From NCBI GenBank assembly GCA_965206395.1, contig CBDBJK010000035.1, positions 62,001 to 126,000 on the forward strand: a stretch of DNA of 64,000 bases, read 5' to 3'. Positions 63,084-64,000 of this stretch are shown one piece after another (position 1 is the first letter of the stretch; every line of letters begins with the position of its first letter). Position numbers and translations under genes: made by a program. This DNA is from CBDBJK01 sp965206395 (lineage in GTDB: Bacteria; Chloroflexota; Dehalococcoidia; Lucifugimonadales; CATOSD01). The notes beneath the pieces were generated by a model. The model made no database searches, had not been told where the DNA came from, and saw only the letters and a list, made by a program, of their open reading frames with translations.

Positions 63084-64000
63084 TTGGCAAAACAGAAGTT
63101 TCAGAGGACAAAGCCACACGTAAACGTGGGAACCATCGGTCACGTAGACCACGGGAAGACCACACTGACGTCGGCCATTACGCGCGTGCTCGGCACGGCA
63201 GGCTTGGCAGACTTCAGGGCATTCGATAGCATCGACAACGCGCCGGAAGAAAGGGCGCGCGGCGTTACGATTGCCATTCAGCACGTAGAGTATGAGACTG
63301 AGGCTCGCCACTATGCTCACGTGGACTGCCCCGGTCACGCCGACTACATCAAGAACATGATTACAGGCGCGGCGCAGATGGACGGAGCTATACTTGTAGT
63401 AAGCGCTCCAGACGGCCCCATGCCACAAACGCGAGAGCACATCCTTCTTGCTCGCCAGGTTGAGGTTCCCGCCATCGTTGTAGCCTTGAACAAGGTTGAC
63501 GCGATGGACGATGAAGAGCTTCTGGAACTTGTTGAGCTAGAGTTGAGGGAGCTGCTCACTGAGTATGGCTTCCCAGGGGACGATATTCCTATCGTTCGGG
63601 TCAGCGCTCTTAATGCTCTGGAGGCTGAAGACGTTTCCAGGGAATCCGAGTGGGGCAAGGGCATATGGGAGCTTATGGACGCAGTCGATAGCTACATACC
63701 TATTCCTGATCGCCCCAAAGACCTGCCGTTCCTGATGCCGGTGGAAGACGTATTCGGTATCAAGGGTCGTGGCACTGTGGTTACGGGCCGAGTGGAGCAG
63801 GGTGTGATTAAAGTCGGCCAGCCCATTGAGATTGTAGGGATCAAGCCCACAAGCTCTACTGTAGTTACCGGCGTGGAAATGTTCCACAAGACGCTTGACG
63901 AAGGCGAACCCGGCGACGCAGTAGGCATACTCCTTAGAGGAGTTGACCGAGAAGGCATCGAGCGAGGCCAGGTGCTAGCCGCGCCCGGAAGCATGACGCC
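63084..64000 (+). CDS. tuf: Elongation factor Tu, partial at window edge
   Basis: About 305 residues, C-terminus outside the window. The start is TTG at 63084, seven bases after GGGAGG, giving AKQKFQRTKPHVNVGTIGHVDHGKTTLT. G-domain motifs GHVDHGKT, DCPGHADY and NKVD are complete, and the switch I region reads ARGVTIAIQHVEYET where ERGITIN-AHVEYET is usual. It carries aminoacyl-tRNA to the ribosome. It ends a tRNA-tuf operon. Confidence 0.97.
   Translation, partial: MAKQKFQRTKPHVNVGTIGHVDHGKTTLTSAITRVLGTAGLADFRAFDSIDNAPEERARGVTIAIQHVEYETEARHYAHVDCPGHADYIKNMITGAAQMDGAILVVSAPDGPMPQTREHILLARQVEVPAIVVALNKVDAMDDEELLELVELELRELLTEYGFPGDDIPIVRVSALNALEAEDVSRESEWGKGIWELMDAVDSYIPIPDRPKDLPFLMPVEDVFGIKGRGTVVTGRVEQGVIKVGQPIEIVGIKPTSSTVVTGVEMFHKTLDEGEPGDAVGILLRGVDREGIERGQVLAAPGSMT

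Overview
The window looks like a bacterial chromosome segment, most plausibly Chloroflexota (Dehalococcoidia/SAR202-like). This is inferred from gene content: a dgt-dnaG-rpoD block, an F420/flavin LLM oxidoreductase, several MFS carriers, an endonuclease Q family gene, larC, and an unlinked 5S rRNA gene. No 16S gene is present to prove it. Non-AUG starts are frequent: TTG for dnaG, gmk, tyrA, the HesB-like gene and tuf, and apparently CTG for larC. Many genes are broken by insertion sequences, frameshifts or single stop codons.

Layout. 1-11 kb is mostly minus strand: a partial ABC-F ATPase, a MITE-like palindrome, an IS630-type element, an S9 peptidase, rpoD, dnaG, two small conserved proteins, dgt with no normal start codon, and a HAD hydrolase. 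11-20 kb holds a large GT39-like membrane protein with a PA14-like tail, a cupin, msrB, two tandem allantoinase-like deacetylases, a carboxymuconolactone decarboxylase family protein and a frameshifted secreted EEP nuclease/phosphoesterase. At 20.5-22.5 kb one IS5-family element carries a second IS5-family element inside it, and it separates the EEP gene from a NUDIX gene. 23-31 kb has two MFS carriers and a catabolic cluster (HpcH/HpaI aldolase, DAO-type oxidase, Gfo/Idh/MocA dehydrogenase, PLP aminotransferase), then an endonuclease Q family gene split by an IS3 element.

35.2-47.8 kb is an accessory island that starts at the 3' end of a tRNA-Met(CAT) gene and ends in a second copy of the IS5-family element seen at 20.5 kb. 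It carries a two-gene glycine-zipper membrane cassette (one protein combines a YeeR-like domain with a pore-like domain), flanked by an imperfect direct repeat that includes the tRNA end. It also carries a TPR plus LA2681-like HEPN pair separated by one in-frame TGA, two VapBC-type modules, a DNA methyltransferase interrupted by one in-frame TAG, a frameshifted replication-relaxation protein and an HTH-coiled-coil-membrane protein. It reads as a decaying defence/mobile island. The best candidate for an undescribed system is the cassette at 35.3-37.4 kb together with the TPR-HEPN gene.

47.8-64 kb returns to housekeeping genes: nitroreductase, LLM oxidoreductase, tyrA-aroA-gmk, a site-2 protease broken by a frameshift and an IS insertion, an A-type Fe-S protein with a Cys/Gly tail, 5S rRNA, rpsA with a near-leaderless promoter, clpC, radA, larC, and a tRNA-Thr/Tyr/Thr-tuf operon that mirrors the classical thrU-tyrU-glyT-thrT-tufB order but lacks the glycine tRNA.
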